DNA of 63,268 nt from an uncultured Cyclobacteriaceae bacterium (GCA_947492745.1 CANLOE010000029.1:1-63268); one strand, 5' to 3'; counted from the stretch's first letter, positions 53,156-62,058 are shown. Made by a program: numbers and translations. The notes: generated from the sequence alone by a model not told the origin.

Positions 53156-54061
53156 TCAGTCGTGTTTCGGTATAACTTCCGGTGCTGTCAGGAGTGTCTT
53201 TTGAACTTTTCTTTTTTTCCGTACACCTACGAAAAGGAAAACAATAAGAAAGAACACTCCTGCCATAGTGGCCATGGCCCCCGCAATAGCACCGTCGAGC
53301 AGGACGGCCAGGTAATAGCCGGTGAGAGAAACGAGTACTCCTATGACGACGGTGAGCACCATCATATGCTTTAGGTTTTCGGTAAGAAGATAGGCGGTTG
53401 CCGGTGGTGCGATAAATAGTGCCACGACCAGTATGGCCCCGACAGACTCGAAGGAAGCCACCGTCGTTACCGACACTGCCGCCATCAATAGGTAATGCCA
53501 TAGCGCGGTAGATATGCCAATGGCACTGGCATAAACAGGGTCGAAGGTGGTTACCACAAGCTCTTTATAACCCATTAGGATAAAAACGATAACAAGTAGC
53601 AGCACTGTACCCGCCACATAAAGTGTCCGGGGTCCCATCATGGTCCCATCAGAGGTGGTCCACTGTTCTAGGGAAACGTAGGCAATCTCACCATAAAGCA
53701 CGCAATCCTGATCTAAATCAACCTGATCGGCAAACTGATCGATAAGGATGACTCCAATAGCAAATAGCCAAGTAAAAGTAACGCCAATGGCTGCATCGGT
53801 CTGTAATTTCCCCATACGATGGAAAAATTCGATAAGAAATGTAGTGAAGATGCCGATAAGCCCTGCACCGAGTAGCATTGTGAGCGAATCCCGATTGCCG
53901 GACAACAAAAAGGCGATGACAATGCCTGGAAGTACTGCATGGGAAATAGCATCGCCTACCATAGCCATTTTTCTGAGGATAAGAAAACAACCCAGCAAGC
54001 CACAGGGGATAGCAACAAGACTTCCTGCCAGTATGATTTGAAATGCTTCTTTTGTCATCAT
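53156..54061 (-). CDS. Metal ABC transporter permease (second subunit)
   Basis: A 301-residue ABC-3 family permease (MntB/TroD/ZnuB type) with about eight or nine hydrophobic segments. GDAISHAVLPGIVIAFLL and VGAILVVALFIAPPATAYLLTENL are conserved family regions. Start chosen at 54061 (MTKEAFQII, next to another Met); an earlier in-frame start at 54124 would overlap the upstream gene by 41 bp. It pairs with the upstream permease to form the heterodimeric channel of the manganese/zinc/iron importer. Last gene of the operon. Confidence 0.92.
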   Translation of the reverse strand: MMTKEAFQIILAGSLVAIPCGLLGCFLILRKMAMVGDAISHAVLPGIVIAFLLSGNRDSLTMLLGAGLIGIFTTFLIEFFHRMGKLQTDAAIGVTFTWLFAIGVILIDQFADQVDLDQDCVLYGEIAYVSLEQWTTSDGTMMGPRTLYVAGTVLLLVIVFILMGYKELVVTTFDPVYASAIGISTALWHYLLMAAVSVTTVASFESVGAILVVALFIAPPATAYLLTENLKHMMVLTVVIGVLVSLTGYYLAVLLDGAIAGAMATMAGVFFLIVFLFVGVRKKRKVQKTLLTAPEVIPKHD

Positions 54062-54083
54062 AGTATGTATTCCAAGTTCAATA

Positions 54084-55376
54084 TCAGTGATTGTAAGGGA
54101 TTTCCGAGGCATGCGGATCCACACTGGGATAGTCCAATAACTGCTCTAGCCTTGCCTCTAACTCAGGGGTAAGGATATGCTCTATCGTTTCAGCATCTTC
54201 ATGCACATGATCGGGAGCGATACGCAGGTATTCCGTGAGGTAAAGTTCCCATAGGCGATGTAGCTTGACGATGCGCTGCCCTTTAAGCTTGCCTTCTTTG
54301 GTCAGTGTCCATTGCCGCTGTTTTTCTTTCAGGAAGCCTTGTCTTTTCAGTGTTCTGAGTCCTTTGATGAGCCGTCTCATCGGAAAAGGGCGCCTAGTGG
54401 TGATATCGGAGATACTGCGCGATACAAAGAAGTCCTTACCTTCTTCTCCCAGTTGGTACAATAGCTTCAGTATATTCTCCTGATTCATTTTGTTCTTTAT
54501 CCGAATTTGACGGAATAGCTTGTGCAGAATCCCTTTTTTAGGGGCAAAGAAAAAAGAGGTAAACGCGATACCCGAGATAATCATGACAATCCAAGGGCCT
54601 GTGGGCATATTCTCATAAACATAGGAGATATAGGTACCCACCAGTCCACTGACTGCTCCAAAAAAAGCGGCCAATGCTATCATGGTCTTGATATCATCCG
54701 TCCAAAACCTGGCCGCTGCCGCAGGTGTAATCAAAATAGCGGCCATGAGTACGACCCCTACGGCTTGGATGCCGACGACTACCGCCAATACGGTCAAGGT
54801 GGTCAGCAGTAGCTCTAAGGCACGGACAGGAAGACCGATACTCCGAGCAAAGGCCTCATCAAAGGTCAGTAGGGATAGCTCTTTGAAGAACAGGGTGATG
54901 GTGGTCAGTAGTACCAGCGCTACACCTCCAAATACATACAGGTCCTTTCCGACCAATGCAGCAGCCTGTCCGAAGAGGAATGAGTTAAGACCGCTTTGCT
55001 CAGCATTACCGGAATGCTGGATAATGGTCAATAGCAAAATACCGACACCAAAGAAGACCGACAATATCAGGCCGATGGCCGTATCTTCCTTGATTTTCGA
55101 CTTGGCACTGATGGTATCGATCAGGTACAATGAAATCCAGCCTGTGATAAATGCTCCTGTAATCAACCATACCGGGTTTTTGTTACCGGCCAGCATGAAA
55201 GCAAGACAAACACCCGGTAGGACCGAGTGCGCCACTGCATCACCCACCAGAGCCTTTTTTTTGAGGAAGGTGAAGGTGCCTACTACCGATGAACTTGACA
55301 TCAGCAGCAGCACTCCCAGTACGACGTACCTTGTGCTGGAGTCGGTAAACGAAAAGAAATCAATCAGATTTTTCAT
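54084..55376 (-). CDS. Metal ABC transporter permease fused to DtxR-like C-terminal domain
   Basis: A 430-residue fusion. Residues 1-290 are an ABC-3 permease (KKKALVGDAVAHSVLPGVCLAFML, AVGVVLMAAILITPAAAARFWTDD). Residues about 295-430, from MNQENILKLLYQLGEEGKDFF, form a winged helix followed by a dimerisation/metal-binding part like DtxR/MntR: TLKRQGFLKEKQRQWTLTKEGK, LHRLWELYLTEYLRIAPDHVHEDAETIEHILTPELEARLE. The LHRLWE and DPHASEIP segments match the metal-binding part of MntR-like proteins. It may sense cytosolic metal and gate transport, or be an inert leftover of regulator duplication. Operon member, 16 bp after the ATPase gene. Confidence 0.9.
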   Translation of the reverse strand: MKNLIDFFSFTDSSTRYVVLGVLLLMSSSSVVGTFTFLKKKALVGDAVAHSVLPGVCLAFMLAGNKNPVWLITGAFITGWISLYLIDTISAKSKIKEDTAIGLILSVFFGVGILLLTIIQHSGNAEQSGLNSFLFGQAAALVGKDLYVFGGVALVLLTTITLFFKELSLLTFDEAFARSIGLPVRALELLLTTLTVLAVVVGIQAVGVVLMAAILITPAAAARFWTDDIKTMIALAAFFGAVSGLVGTYISYVYENMPTGPWIVMIISGIAFTSFFFAPKKGILHKLFRQIRIKNKMNQENILKLLYQLGEEGKDFFVSRSISDITTRRPFPMRRLIKGLRTLKRQGFLKEKQRQWTLTKEGKLKGQRIVKLHRLWELYLTEYLRIAPDHVHEDAETIEHILTPELEARLEQLLDYPSVDPHASEIPYNH

Positions 55377-55392
55377 GATATTGGCCTAAAAT

Positions 55393-56199
55393 TCAAGAGG
55401 ATTTTCCTTTACGTAGTTCTCTGTGGGGAAAACCCTCTTTCCGCATGAGATTACTTACTTCGCTGAGCAGGGTCAGTTTACCACCATAGGTTTCTTGAAG
55501 AAGTTCTTGGGTAAAAGTACTCTCGACAGGCCCAGAGGCTATCAAACGTAGGTTCAGCAGGAGTACCCAGTCAAAATACCGCGTCACGGACTGCAGGTCA
55601 TGATGGACTACGATAACAGTTTTGCCCTGCTGGGACATACTGCGCAATAGGTCGATGATGGTCTTTTCGGTGGCAGCGTCTACGCCCGCAAACGGTTCGT
55701 CCATAAAGTAAAGATCGGCCTGTTGTGCCAGTGCCCGAGCCAGAAAGACACGCTGCTGCTGGCCTCCGGACAGCTGGGATATCTGCCGTTTCGCAAAAGC
55801 ATCCATCCCCACTTTTCGAAGACAGTCCATCGCCACTTCCTTATCTGCTTTTCGGGGCTTTTTCAATAAGCCCAACTGTCCATATCGCCCCATTAGTACC
55901 ACATCGAGCGATGAGGCAGGGAAATCCCAGTCCACAGATTCCTTTTGCGGAACATAACTTATCCTGTTCCTGACTTTTTCCAGATGCTCATCGAATAATT
56001 TCACATAACCACTATTACTCGGTATCAAATTCATAATGGCTTTGATGAGCGTCGATTTTCCGGCACCGTTAGGCCCGACAATACCGATCAGCTTTCCCTC
56101 GGGCAGTGTTAGGTCAATGTCCCAGAGTACGGGTTTCCTATCGTAGGAAACGGTCAGGTCATGTATTTCCAAAATCGGATTCTCTACGTGTTCTATCAT
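55393..56199 (-). CDS. Metal ABC transporter ATP-binding protein
   Basis: A 268-residue ATPase of the manganese/zinc/iron chelate importer group (MntA/TroB/ZnuC-like). Walker A is GPNGAGKST, the signature is LSGGQQQRV, Walker B is LYFMDEPFAGVD, and the switch His lies in VIVVHHDLQ. It powers the two permeases encoded downstream. Third gene of the operon after regulator and binding protein. Confidence 0.95.
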   Translation of the reverse strand: MIEHVENPILEIHDLTVSYDRKPVLWDIDLTLPEGKLIGIVGPNGAGKSTLIKAIMNLIPSNSGYVKLFDEHLEKVRNRISYVPQKESVDWDFPASSLDVVLMGRYGQLGLLKKPRKADKEVAMDCLRKVGMDAFAKRQISQLSGGQQQRVFLARALAQQADLYFMDEPFAGVDAATEKTIIDLLRSMSQQGKTVIVVHHDLQSVTRYFDWVLLLNLRLIASGPVESTFTQELLQETYGGKLTLLSEVSNLMRKEGFPHRELRKGKSS

Positions 56200-56263
56200 G
56201 TCACTGTATTCTTTTACCCTGAAGCTTCTTTAAAAATAAAGCATTCTATTTGCTCAGTCCTTA

Positions 56264-57208
56264 TTATTTGAGTGCTTCGACAATTTTGCTGACGTTGGCA
56301 TGGACCATCCCTATATAGGTACCTTCGGGCGAGCCTTCTTCACCCATGGCATCGGAGAACAAACTGCCTCCGATAACGACGTTCATGCCTTCCTCTCTAC
56401 AATCTTCCATTACAGATCGAATCGCTCTTTGCGAAACGGAAGTCTCTACAAAAATGGCCTTTATTCGACGTTTCAAAATAAATTTCACTAGCTCACTTCT
56501 ATCCTTCAGCCCGAACTCGGATAAAGTGGAGATGCCTTGCAGTCCTTTTACTTCCATGGCATAAGCATCACCAAAGTACCCGAAGGCATCATGCGCCGTT
56601 ATCAGTACGCGCTGCCTTTCGGGAATAGTGGCGATAGCTTCCCTGACAGCTATGTGCAGTGAATCGAGCTGGGTCAAATAGTGCTCGGTATTTTTCTGTA
56701 TCAATGAGGCCTTATCGGGAATTGCTTTTTGAAGTGAGGTATTGATCGCATTGACCGCATGTTTCCAAAGAGCAACATCGAACCAGATATGGGGGTCATA
56801 GGTACTCTGGAACTGAGGACTTTTGCGAAGCTTGTCTTTCGGGGCGGCCTCACTAACGGCCACCACGGATCGTGTACGATTGAGTTTGCTCAACACGTCC
56901 CCCATTTTCCCTTCTAGGTGTAGACCATTATAGAGGATCAGGTCTGCCTTCATCAGTTGTTGCAGATCTCCTTGGGTGGCCTTATACAGATGTGGGTCCA
57001 CTCCGGGCCCCATTAAAGCTGTTATACTGACGAGGTCTTTCGGAGCGATGTTTCTCGCCGCATCCGCGATCATGCCCGTAGTAGCCACTACCTGTAAAAG
57101 TGCGGTCTCACTACCGTCTTTTTCCGAAGGTCTGTTATCACAGGAAAAAAGGATGAAAATCGATAATAGCGCATACGTAGGGGAGGAGAGTAGGAATGTT
57201 GATTTCAT
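56264..57208 (-). CDS. Metal ABC transporter substrate-binding lipoprotein (TroA/MntC-like)
   Basis: A 314-residue cluster A-I binding protein with lipobox LFSC (about Cys23). Metal ligands are visible in the expected order: His in GPGVDPHLYKATQGD, His in YDPHIWFDVALW, Glu in VKGLQGISTLSEF-type loop region and Asp in GGSLFSDAMGEEG. The loop lacks a His-rich stretch, which favours manganese or iron over zinc, together with an MntR-type regulator. Its start codon overlaps the stop of the regulator gene by 4 bp. Confidence 0.93.
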   Translation of the reverse strand: MKSTFLLSSPTYALLSIFILFSCDNRPSEKDGSETALLQVVATTGMIADAARNIAPKDLVSITALMGPGVDPHLYKATQGDLQQLMKADLILYNGLHLEGKMGDVLSKLNRTRSVVAVSEAAPKDKLRKSPQFQSTYDPHIWFDVALWKHAVNAINTSLQKAIPDKASLIQKNTEHYLTQLDSLHIAVREAIATIPERQRVLITAHDAFGYFGDAYAMEVKGLQGISTLSEFGLKDRSELVKFILKRRIKAIFVETSVSQRAIRSVMEDCREEGMNVVIGGSLFSDAMGEEGSPEGTYIGMVHANVSKIVEALK

Positions 57209-57861
57209 TTTGATATCAGTAGGTTTTCGGCAGCTTTTTTGGAAACGAATATGGTCTTATCGGTATCTATACATACCTCTAAAGATCCATCGAATTCGAC
57301 TTTGTCCAATACGTTCAAATGGGCACCGATATAAAGTCCATTTTTATCTAGGTATTTTAAGAAAGCGGGACTGTCGTCCTTGACACTGACCAAGGTTCCC
57401 GAATCACCGAGAGGTACAGTGGATAAGGGTTTCTTCGGCTTAGTGGTGAACTCTCCATCTTCGTCGGGGATAGGGTCCCCGTGAGGGTCATATTTTGGAA
57501 AACCCAAAAACTCGTCCAGCTTACGGATCAGTAGGGGAGACTTAATGTGTTCTAGCTGTTCGGCAATCTCATGTACTTCTGCCCAGTGGAACTTCAATTG
57601 TTCCACTAGAAAGGTTTCCCATAACCGATGTTTGCGGATGATGGTCAGTGCACCTTTCTTACCTTCAGGGGATACATTGACACCCTTGTACTTTTTGTAG
57701 GACAGCATGCCCTTATGGGCTAATCTCTTGATCATGTCCGTGACGGAAGCGGCCTTTGTATGGAGCTCTTCTGCTATTGCATTGGTAGATACTTCTTTCA
57801 GTCCACCTTCCGATAGGTGGTAAATGGTCTTTAGATAATTCTCTTCAGCGTAGCTCAGCAT
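57205..57861 (-). CDS. MntR/DtxR-family metal-dependent repressor
   Basis: A 218-residue regulator. An N-terminal winged helix (MLSYAEENYLKTIYHLSEGG, AASVTDMIKRLAHKGMLSY) is followed by the dimerisation and metal-binding domain (HRLWETFLVEQLKFHWAEVHEIAEQLEHIKS, GFPKYDPHGDPIPDEDG) and a C-terminal FeoA/SH3-like domain (about 150-218, VPLGDSGTLVSVKDDS). When loaded with Mn2+ or Fe2+ it should repress the importer operon it heads. Palindromes centred on TTTTTAGAC lie just upstream and are the likely operators. Confidence 0.94.
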   Translation of the reverse strand: MLSYAEENYLKTIYHLSEGGLKEVSTNAIAEELHTKAASVTDMIKRLAHKGMLSYKKYKGVNVSPEGKKGALTIIRKHRLWETFLVEQLKFHWAEVHEIAEQLEHIKSPLLIRKLDEFLGFPKYDPHGDPIPDEDGEFTTKPKKPLSTVPLGDSGTLVSVKDDSPAFLKYLDKNGLYIGAHLNVLDKVEFDGSLEVCIDTDKTIFVSKKAAENLLISK

Positions 57862-57890
57862 GACATATTTTTGATTTCTGTAAAACTAGC

Positions 57891-57925
57891 TATTTTTAGA
57901 CAAATCTAAAAATATTTTTAGATTT
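57891..57925. promoter_or_regulatory. Operator 1 of the metal-uptake operon
   Basis: Two overlapping perfect palindromes: TATTTTTAGA-CAAA-TCTAAAAATA (57891-57914) and AAATCTAAAAAT-ATTTTTAGATTT (57902-57925), 30 bases upstream of the regulator start. Confidence 0.7.
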
Positions 57926-57972
57926 AAATTAAAAATTCAAAAATCATTGATTTTCAGCATTTTATGCCATTA

Positions 57973-58006
57973 TTTTCGATTTTTAGACAAGTCTAAAAAT
58001 CGAAAA
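57973..58006. promoter_or_regulatory. Operator 2 of the metal-uptake operon
   Basis: Perfect 16-bp arms TTTTCGATTTTTAGAC and complement with AA spacer. It contains the same TTTTTAGAC half-sites as operator 1, about 80 bases away (eight helical turns), which would allow cooperative binding. Confidence 0.7.
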
Positions 58007-58155
58007 ACGAGTTGTTTGCAAAGGGATTCAGTCCCTAAACAGGCCAATGGGACATAGCCTTAAGATATGATGTACAATGGCCGTTAATTAGGAATTAGAG
58101 ATGAGGTGGGAAAGTATTGAGAAAATACTTTAACTGATGGGGTATAATCTAATGA

Positions 58156-59289
58156 TTATAAGCATTTTGAAATTATAATTTCAATATTTTCAATGAGTAG
58201 TTTTCCTTCTGATTCCCAGTAAACCTCAGACCCTACGCCGTTTGGATAGAAGGTCGAGTTTTGCATTTTCCATAAAAGTTCATCCACATCCATGGACGTC
58301 ATGCTTATAGGTATACCGGCAGCGTACTTGCGCCCCAATTCGAGCCACTCGGGATGCTCTTGAACTAAAAAAGGGAGCTCGTTGGCAAGGTACTCATACA
58401 ATTTCGTGGGTGTACTACCAATGGTACTTTTGTTATATGGATAGTAGATAATACCGAAGTCGGCCTCTTGTATAGCGGCTTTTATCTGTTCATGAGGTAT
58501 CAGTGTACTTCCTCCGACCAATCGAATAAACGGACTGTCCTTGATAAGTAGTTGTAGTTCGTGGAGTACATCGGCCTTGGCACAATATCCTATAATCATC
58601 AGTGTTATTGTAGGATCTTTCTGATGTAGCAGCTCACAGAGTCGCACTGCTTCGAAGACCCCCGTGGACTTAGCTATCGTGCCGCTGAAAAGTAGCTTTG
58701 TATGACCTTGTGTCTTCTGATGGCCTTCAGCACAGCTGACCTTCGTAACGGTACCGGCATACTTATTTTCGATAACGATGCTTTTACCTTTGGAGAAGCT
58801 GAACTCCTGTTCGTATTTTTTTTCTGCCAGTAGAAAGAGGTCTATCCATGGAGAAATGAACCATTCTTTCATCCTTACCCATAGGGCTAAGGGCCATCGC
58901 AGCCATCGAGGGAATACCGTGGTATGCATGATATTGTAGTAGTAATTTTCCCGAATATCGTAAACTATACTACAGTCATAGAGCGTTTTATGTAGGAGTG
59001 TGGGCAGGAGTAATTCATGTGTATTAACAATAATAAGTTTAGGGGAGATGGAATTCAAGAGGCGAAGATACTTCCACCCTAGGGTAGCTCTGGCCCAACT
59101 GATACGTTTGAAATCAAATATGGGATGAAAGGCAATACCCTTTACCTTTCTATTTTTTTTTGATGAAAAGCCTATGATATTTATATCATATTTATTTGTT
59201 TGGCCGAGTGAAACACCAATTTTTTCAAACATCCTTGTATCATCAACAGGTTTGAGCACAGATGCGATAACGATTTTGGTCTTCTTCAT
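58156..59289 (-). CDS. GT4-type glycosyltransferase
   Basis: A 377-residue GT-B glycosyltransferase. The N-terminal half has KIVIASVLKPVDDTRMFEKIG and the acceptor-side Rossmann fold; the C-terminal half has LLFSGTIAKSTGVFEAVRLCE and the nucleotide-sugar region FGIIYYPYNKSTIGSTPTKLYEYLANELPFL, where the conserved Glu binds the donor. It likely adds a sugar to a surface polysaccharide or lipid. There is no glycan gene cluster around it. Its start codon is only 42 bp from that of divergent dapD. Confidence 0.88.
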   Translation of the reverse strand: MKKTKIVIASVLKPVDDTRMFEKIGVSLGQTNKYDINIIGFSSKKNRKVKGIAFHPIFDFKRISWARATLGWKYLRLLNSISPKLIIVNTHELLLPTLLHKTLYDCSIVYDIRENYYYNIMHTTVFPRWLRWPLALWVRMKEWFISPWIDLFLLAEKKYEQEFSFSKGKSIVIENKYAGTVTKVSCAEGHQKTQGHTKLLFSGTIAKSTGVFEAVRLCELLHQKDPTITLMIIGYCAKADVLHELQLLIKDSPFIRLVGGSTLIPHEQIKAAIQEADFGIIYYPYNKSTIGSTPTKLYEYLANELPFLVQEHPEWLELGRKYAAGIPISMTSMDVDELLWKMQNSTFYPNGVGSEVYWESEGKLLIENIEIIISKCL

Positions 59290-59331
59290 GAGGTTTAAAT
59301 AGTAAACAATATACTAAATTCAAAAAAATTA

Positions 59332-60144
59332 ATGGAATTAAGGGAAATAATAGAAAGGGCTTGGGACAATAGGGAACTGCTTCGGGATAAAGAGACACAG
59401 ATTGCGGTCAAGACCATCATATCGGATCTGGATCTCGGTAAGAAGCGAGTGGCAGAGCCAACTGCAAAAGGTTGGCAGGTCAATGAATGGGTCAAAAAAG
59501 CAGTGATCATGTATTTTCCCATTCAAAAAATGCATACCATCGAGGTAGGCCCTTTTGAGTTTCATGATAAGATAAAACTAAAGTCCAACTATGAAAAACT
59601 TGGGGTTCGTGTAGTCCCTCATGCTGTGGCCCGCTACGGTGCTTATTTGAGCAAGGGGGTCATCATGATGCCTTCCTATGTCAATATCGGTGCTTACGTG
59701 GATGCAGGGACCATGGTAGATACTTGGGCGACAGTAGGGAGCTGTGCACAGATAGGGCAGAATGTTCATTTAAGTGGAGGAGTAGGTATCGGAGGGGTAC
59801 TGGAGCCTGTACAGGCGGCTCCTGTCATCGTAGAGGACAATGCTTTCCTAGGTTCAAGAAGTATTGTCGTTGAAGGTGTAAGAATAGGAAAAGAAGCCGT
59901 GCTAGGTGCCAATGTCGTATTGACGGCAAGTTCAAAAATCATCGATGTCACTGGAGAGAAACCGGTAGAACATAAAATGTATGTCCCCGAACGGTCTGTG
60001 GTCATCCCAGGATCTTACACGAAATCATTTCCCGCTGGTGACTTTCAGGTACCCTGTGCCCTGATCATCGGCAAACGTAAGGAAAGTACCGATAAGAAGA
60101 CATCACTCAATGATGCACTTCGAGATAACAATGTTTCCGTTTAG
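59332..60144 (+). CDS. dapD: 2,3,4,5-tetrahydropyridine-2,6-dicarboxylate N-succinyltransferase
   Basis: A 270-residue enzyme of the lysine and diaminopimelate (peptidoglycan) pathway; it transfers succinyl from succinyl-CoA to tetrahydrodipicolinate. A helical N-terminal domain (LREIIERAWDNRELL) is followed by left-handed beta-helix hexapeptide repeats: GVIMMPSYVNIGAYVDAGTMVDTWATVGSCAQIGQNVHLSGGVGIGGVLEP, all classic DapD. The C-terminus EKPVEHKMYVPERSVVIPGS is also typical. Length is normal. A strong terminator follows. Confidence 0.97.
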   Translation: MELREIIERAWDNRELLRDKETQIAVKTIISDLDLGKKRVAEPTAKGWQVNEWVKKAVIMYFPIQKMHTIEVGPFEFHDKIKLKSNYEKLGVRVVPHAVARYGAYLSKGVIMMPSYVNIGAYVDAGTMVDTWATVGSCAQIGQNVHLSGGVGIGGVLEPVQAAPVIVEDNAFLGSRSIVVEGVRIGKEAVLGANVVLTASSKIIDVTGEKPVEHKMYVPERSVVIPGSYTKSFPAGDFQVPCALIIGKRKESTDKKTSLNDALRDNNVSV

Positions 60145-60233
60145 GCTCAAGCAGTGTTATCGATAGACCGTATTCTTCGTATCCGGATTTAGTGTTTTGG
60201 TATCAGCTTTGCTATACTACAATCAAAGTATCC

Positions 60234-60267
60234 AGCCTATCGTTTGTCCTTTTGCAAACGATAGGCT
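60234..60267 (+). terminator. Intrinsic terminator of dapD
   Basis: Perfect 13-bp arms AGCCTATCGTTTG and complement with a T-rich 8-nt loop, about 90 bases after the stop. Confidence 0.7.
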
Positions 60268-60439
60268 AGTGTACTGATCAGACTTGAATCAGGTACTAAA
60301 GCTTTTTCAAGGATTCAATAATGATGCATTGGTATGTTCGGGGAAGCCGATTCGCAACAAAATCATCCCTACATTCTATTTGGCAGGTTTGTATTCTTGA
60401 TTGTCTTTAGTACACCATTAAGGATAAAACCGGAATACT

Positions 60440-60942
60440 ATGAAAAAACATACTATACTACTTTTCCTTGTGTGGATATCGATGAGTTCTTCTGCCATCG
60501 ATAGAAAACCAATAAACGATAACAGTGAGGGGCAGGATAATTTCGGGCAAGGCGAAGAACTGGAATCCAAAGTGAACTTTGGGTTTATGTCCGTAGCGGC
60601 TGTTTACTACTTAGGACGGTAGATTATACCCAAAAAAGCATCGGCGATACCATCAAGGTCAATGGTTTTTTCGAAGACACCTTTTCCTACCTGAAAGTGA
60701 TTTTTCCAGGTAGGAAAGGGGTAAGGACCAGCGCCGGTAAATTCAATGCTTTAAAACTGATACCCATTGTTCCCGATGACAAGCTCTTTGACGGGGAGAA
60801 TTCTATCACGGTTTGTTTGTCCGACGATAATAATAAAATACCCCTCAAGGTAAAAGCGGATATGTTCGTTGGTAATGCCGTCATCGAACTGGTAAATTAC
60901 AAAGGACTCAAAAATCCTAGCAATCATTATTTGAAACGATAA
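60440..60942 (+). pseudogene. DUF3108 family protein, internally deleted and frameshifted
   Basis: Bases 60440-60622 encode a signal peptide (MKKHTILLFLVWISMSSSA) and the DUF3108 start FGQGEELESKVNFGFMSV, which then jumps to AAVYYLGR and a stop. From about 60613 another frame continues VDYTQKSIGDTIKVNGFFED, VIFPGRKGVRTSAGKFNALK, ISVCLSDDN-like NSITVCLSDDNNKIPLKVKA and LVNYKGLKNPSNHY, the usual DUF3108 C-terminus. One missing base near TACTTAGGACGG (YYLRTVDY expected) explains the shift, and about 90 residues are missing between GFMSV and AAVYY. The family is a periplasmic protein of unknown role. Confidence 0.8.
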
Positions 60943-60950
60943 CCTACTTT

Positions 60951-61121
60951 TCTACAGCTGCACTCTGTGCCGCTGACGCTGCTATCTTTATCGATGATTC
61001 TGACACAGTAGGCAGGCCTCTTCATTGGCTAAACCCTGAGAACATTATATTTCACGCTCGGTCCTCTCCAAAATAGGCGATAACAAATTTTCAAAATAAT
61101 AGCTGCCAAAACAGTCTCTTG
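60951..61121. mobile_element. MITE F5, truncated copy
   Basis: Reversed F5: CTGCTATCTTTATCGATG, CGCTCGGTCCTCTCCAAAAT, GATAACAAATTTTCAAAAT, ending CCAAAACAGTCTCTT. The other terminus is lost. Confidence 0.6.
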
Positions 61122-61197
61122 AATACAGAATAGATTTTTTACTATACAAATACGGGTTTAAATTCAGGACGGCTCTAGCGCCTTCGGTTAATTTTTT

Positions 61198-61205
61198 TAA
61201 CTTTG
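61198..61205 (+). promoter_or_regulatory. Putative -7 element for hydrolase gene
   Basis: TAACTTTG matches TAnnTTTG, about 100 bases before the start codon at 61303. Confidence 0.3.
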
Positions 61206-61302
61206 TTTCCTAGAATCCAGTGTTCGTTTATCACCTAGGTCATATCAAAAAAAATAGCTAATATATTGATTGTGAAGGAATTTAGTCATTGATACCCGTT
61301 CT

Positions 61303-62058
61303 ATGAAACAGATAAAGTTGTTTTTCTTCCTATCCTTTTTGGGGACTGCCTTAGTGTTTTCAAAGGCATCGGCAGTCGACAAGGTCACTTTCAAAGCCTC
61401 GGATGGTCTAGAAGTCATTGCTGACCTCTATATGGTACACGATAAATCCGCACCGTTTATCCTTCTCTTTCATCAGGCCAGTTGGAGTAGGGGGGAGTAT
61501 ATCGAGATTGCTCCAAAGCTCAACGCTATGGGATATAATTGTATGGCAGTCGATCAGCGGTCCGGAGGTAGTGTCAATGGGATTCCCAACCTGACCAAAC
61601 AAAATGCGGTCAGGGCCATGAAAGAAACACAGTACTTGGATGCTTATGCGGATCTACAGGCTTCACTTTTTTATGTAAAATCCAATTTATCCACTGGAAA
61701 GCTTATTCTATGGGGCAGTTCCTACTCTGCTGCTTTAGTATTGAAATTGGCAGGAGAGCGACAAGAGGATATCGATGCTGTTGTCTCGTTCTCTCCTGGA
61801 GAGTATTTTGCTAGGGATAAATCCAAGACCTTTATTCAAAAGGCGGTCACAGGTATCGATAGAGCAGCTGTATTTATAACTTCCATGAAAAATGAAAAAA
61901 ATGCATGGTGGGCCATTTATGAAGGCATTCCTTCCGATAACAAGCAGTACTATCTCCCTGAGACAACGGGAGACCATGGAGCCAAGGCTTTATGGAAAAA
62001 ATCACCTGATTCCATGGGGTATTGGAAGGCTCTGAAGGATTTTTTGACTTCCGTTTGA
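61303..62058 (+). CDS. Exported alpha/beta hydrolase, dienelactone hydrolase-like
   Basis: A 251-residue hydrolase. A signal peptide ends near SKASA (residue 24). The alpha/beta core shows ADLYMVHDKSAPFILLFHQASWSRGEY (oxyanion region), the nucleophile elbow LILWGSSYSAAL, the acid region after INSMK-like FITSMKNEKNAWW, and the catalytic His in TTGDHGAKAL. The nearest group is the dienelactone hydrolase/BAAT-type family. It probably cleaves esters in the periplasm; the substrate is unknown. Confidence 0.85.
   Translation: MKQIKLFFFLSFLGTALVFSKASAVDKVTFKASDGLEVIADLYMVHDKSAPFILLFHQASWSRGEYIEIAPKLNAMGYNCMAVDQRSGGSVNGIPNLTKQNAVRAMKETQYLDAYADLQASLFYVKSNLSTGKLILWGSSYSAALVLKLAGERQEDIDAVVSFSPGEYFARDKSKTFIQKAVTGIDRAAVFITSMKNEKNAWWAIYEGIPSDNKQYYLPETTGDHGAKALWKKSPDSMGYWKALKDFLTSV

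Noticed and set aside
54682-55389. A 235-codon plus-strand frame opposite the metal permease fusion
   Set aside because: It is low-complexity Ser/Thr/Ala-rich and antisense to clear permease coding sequence.
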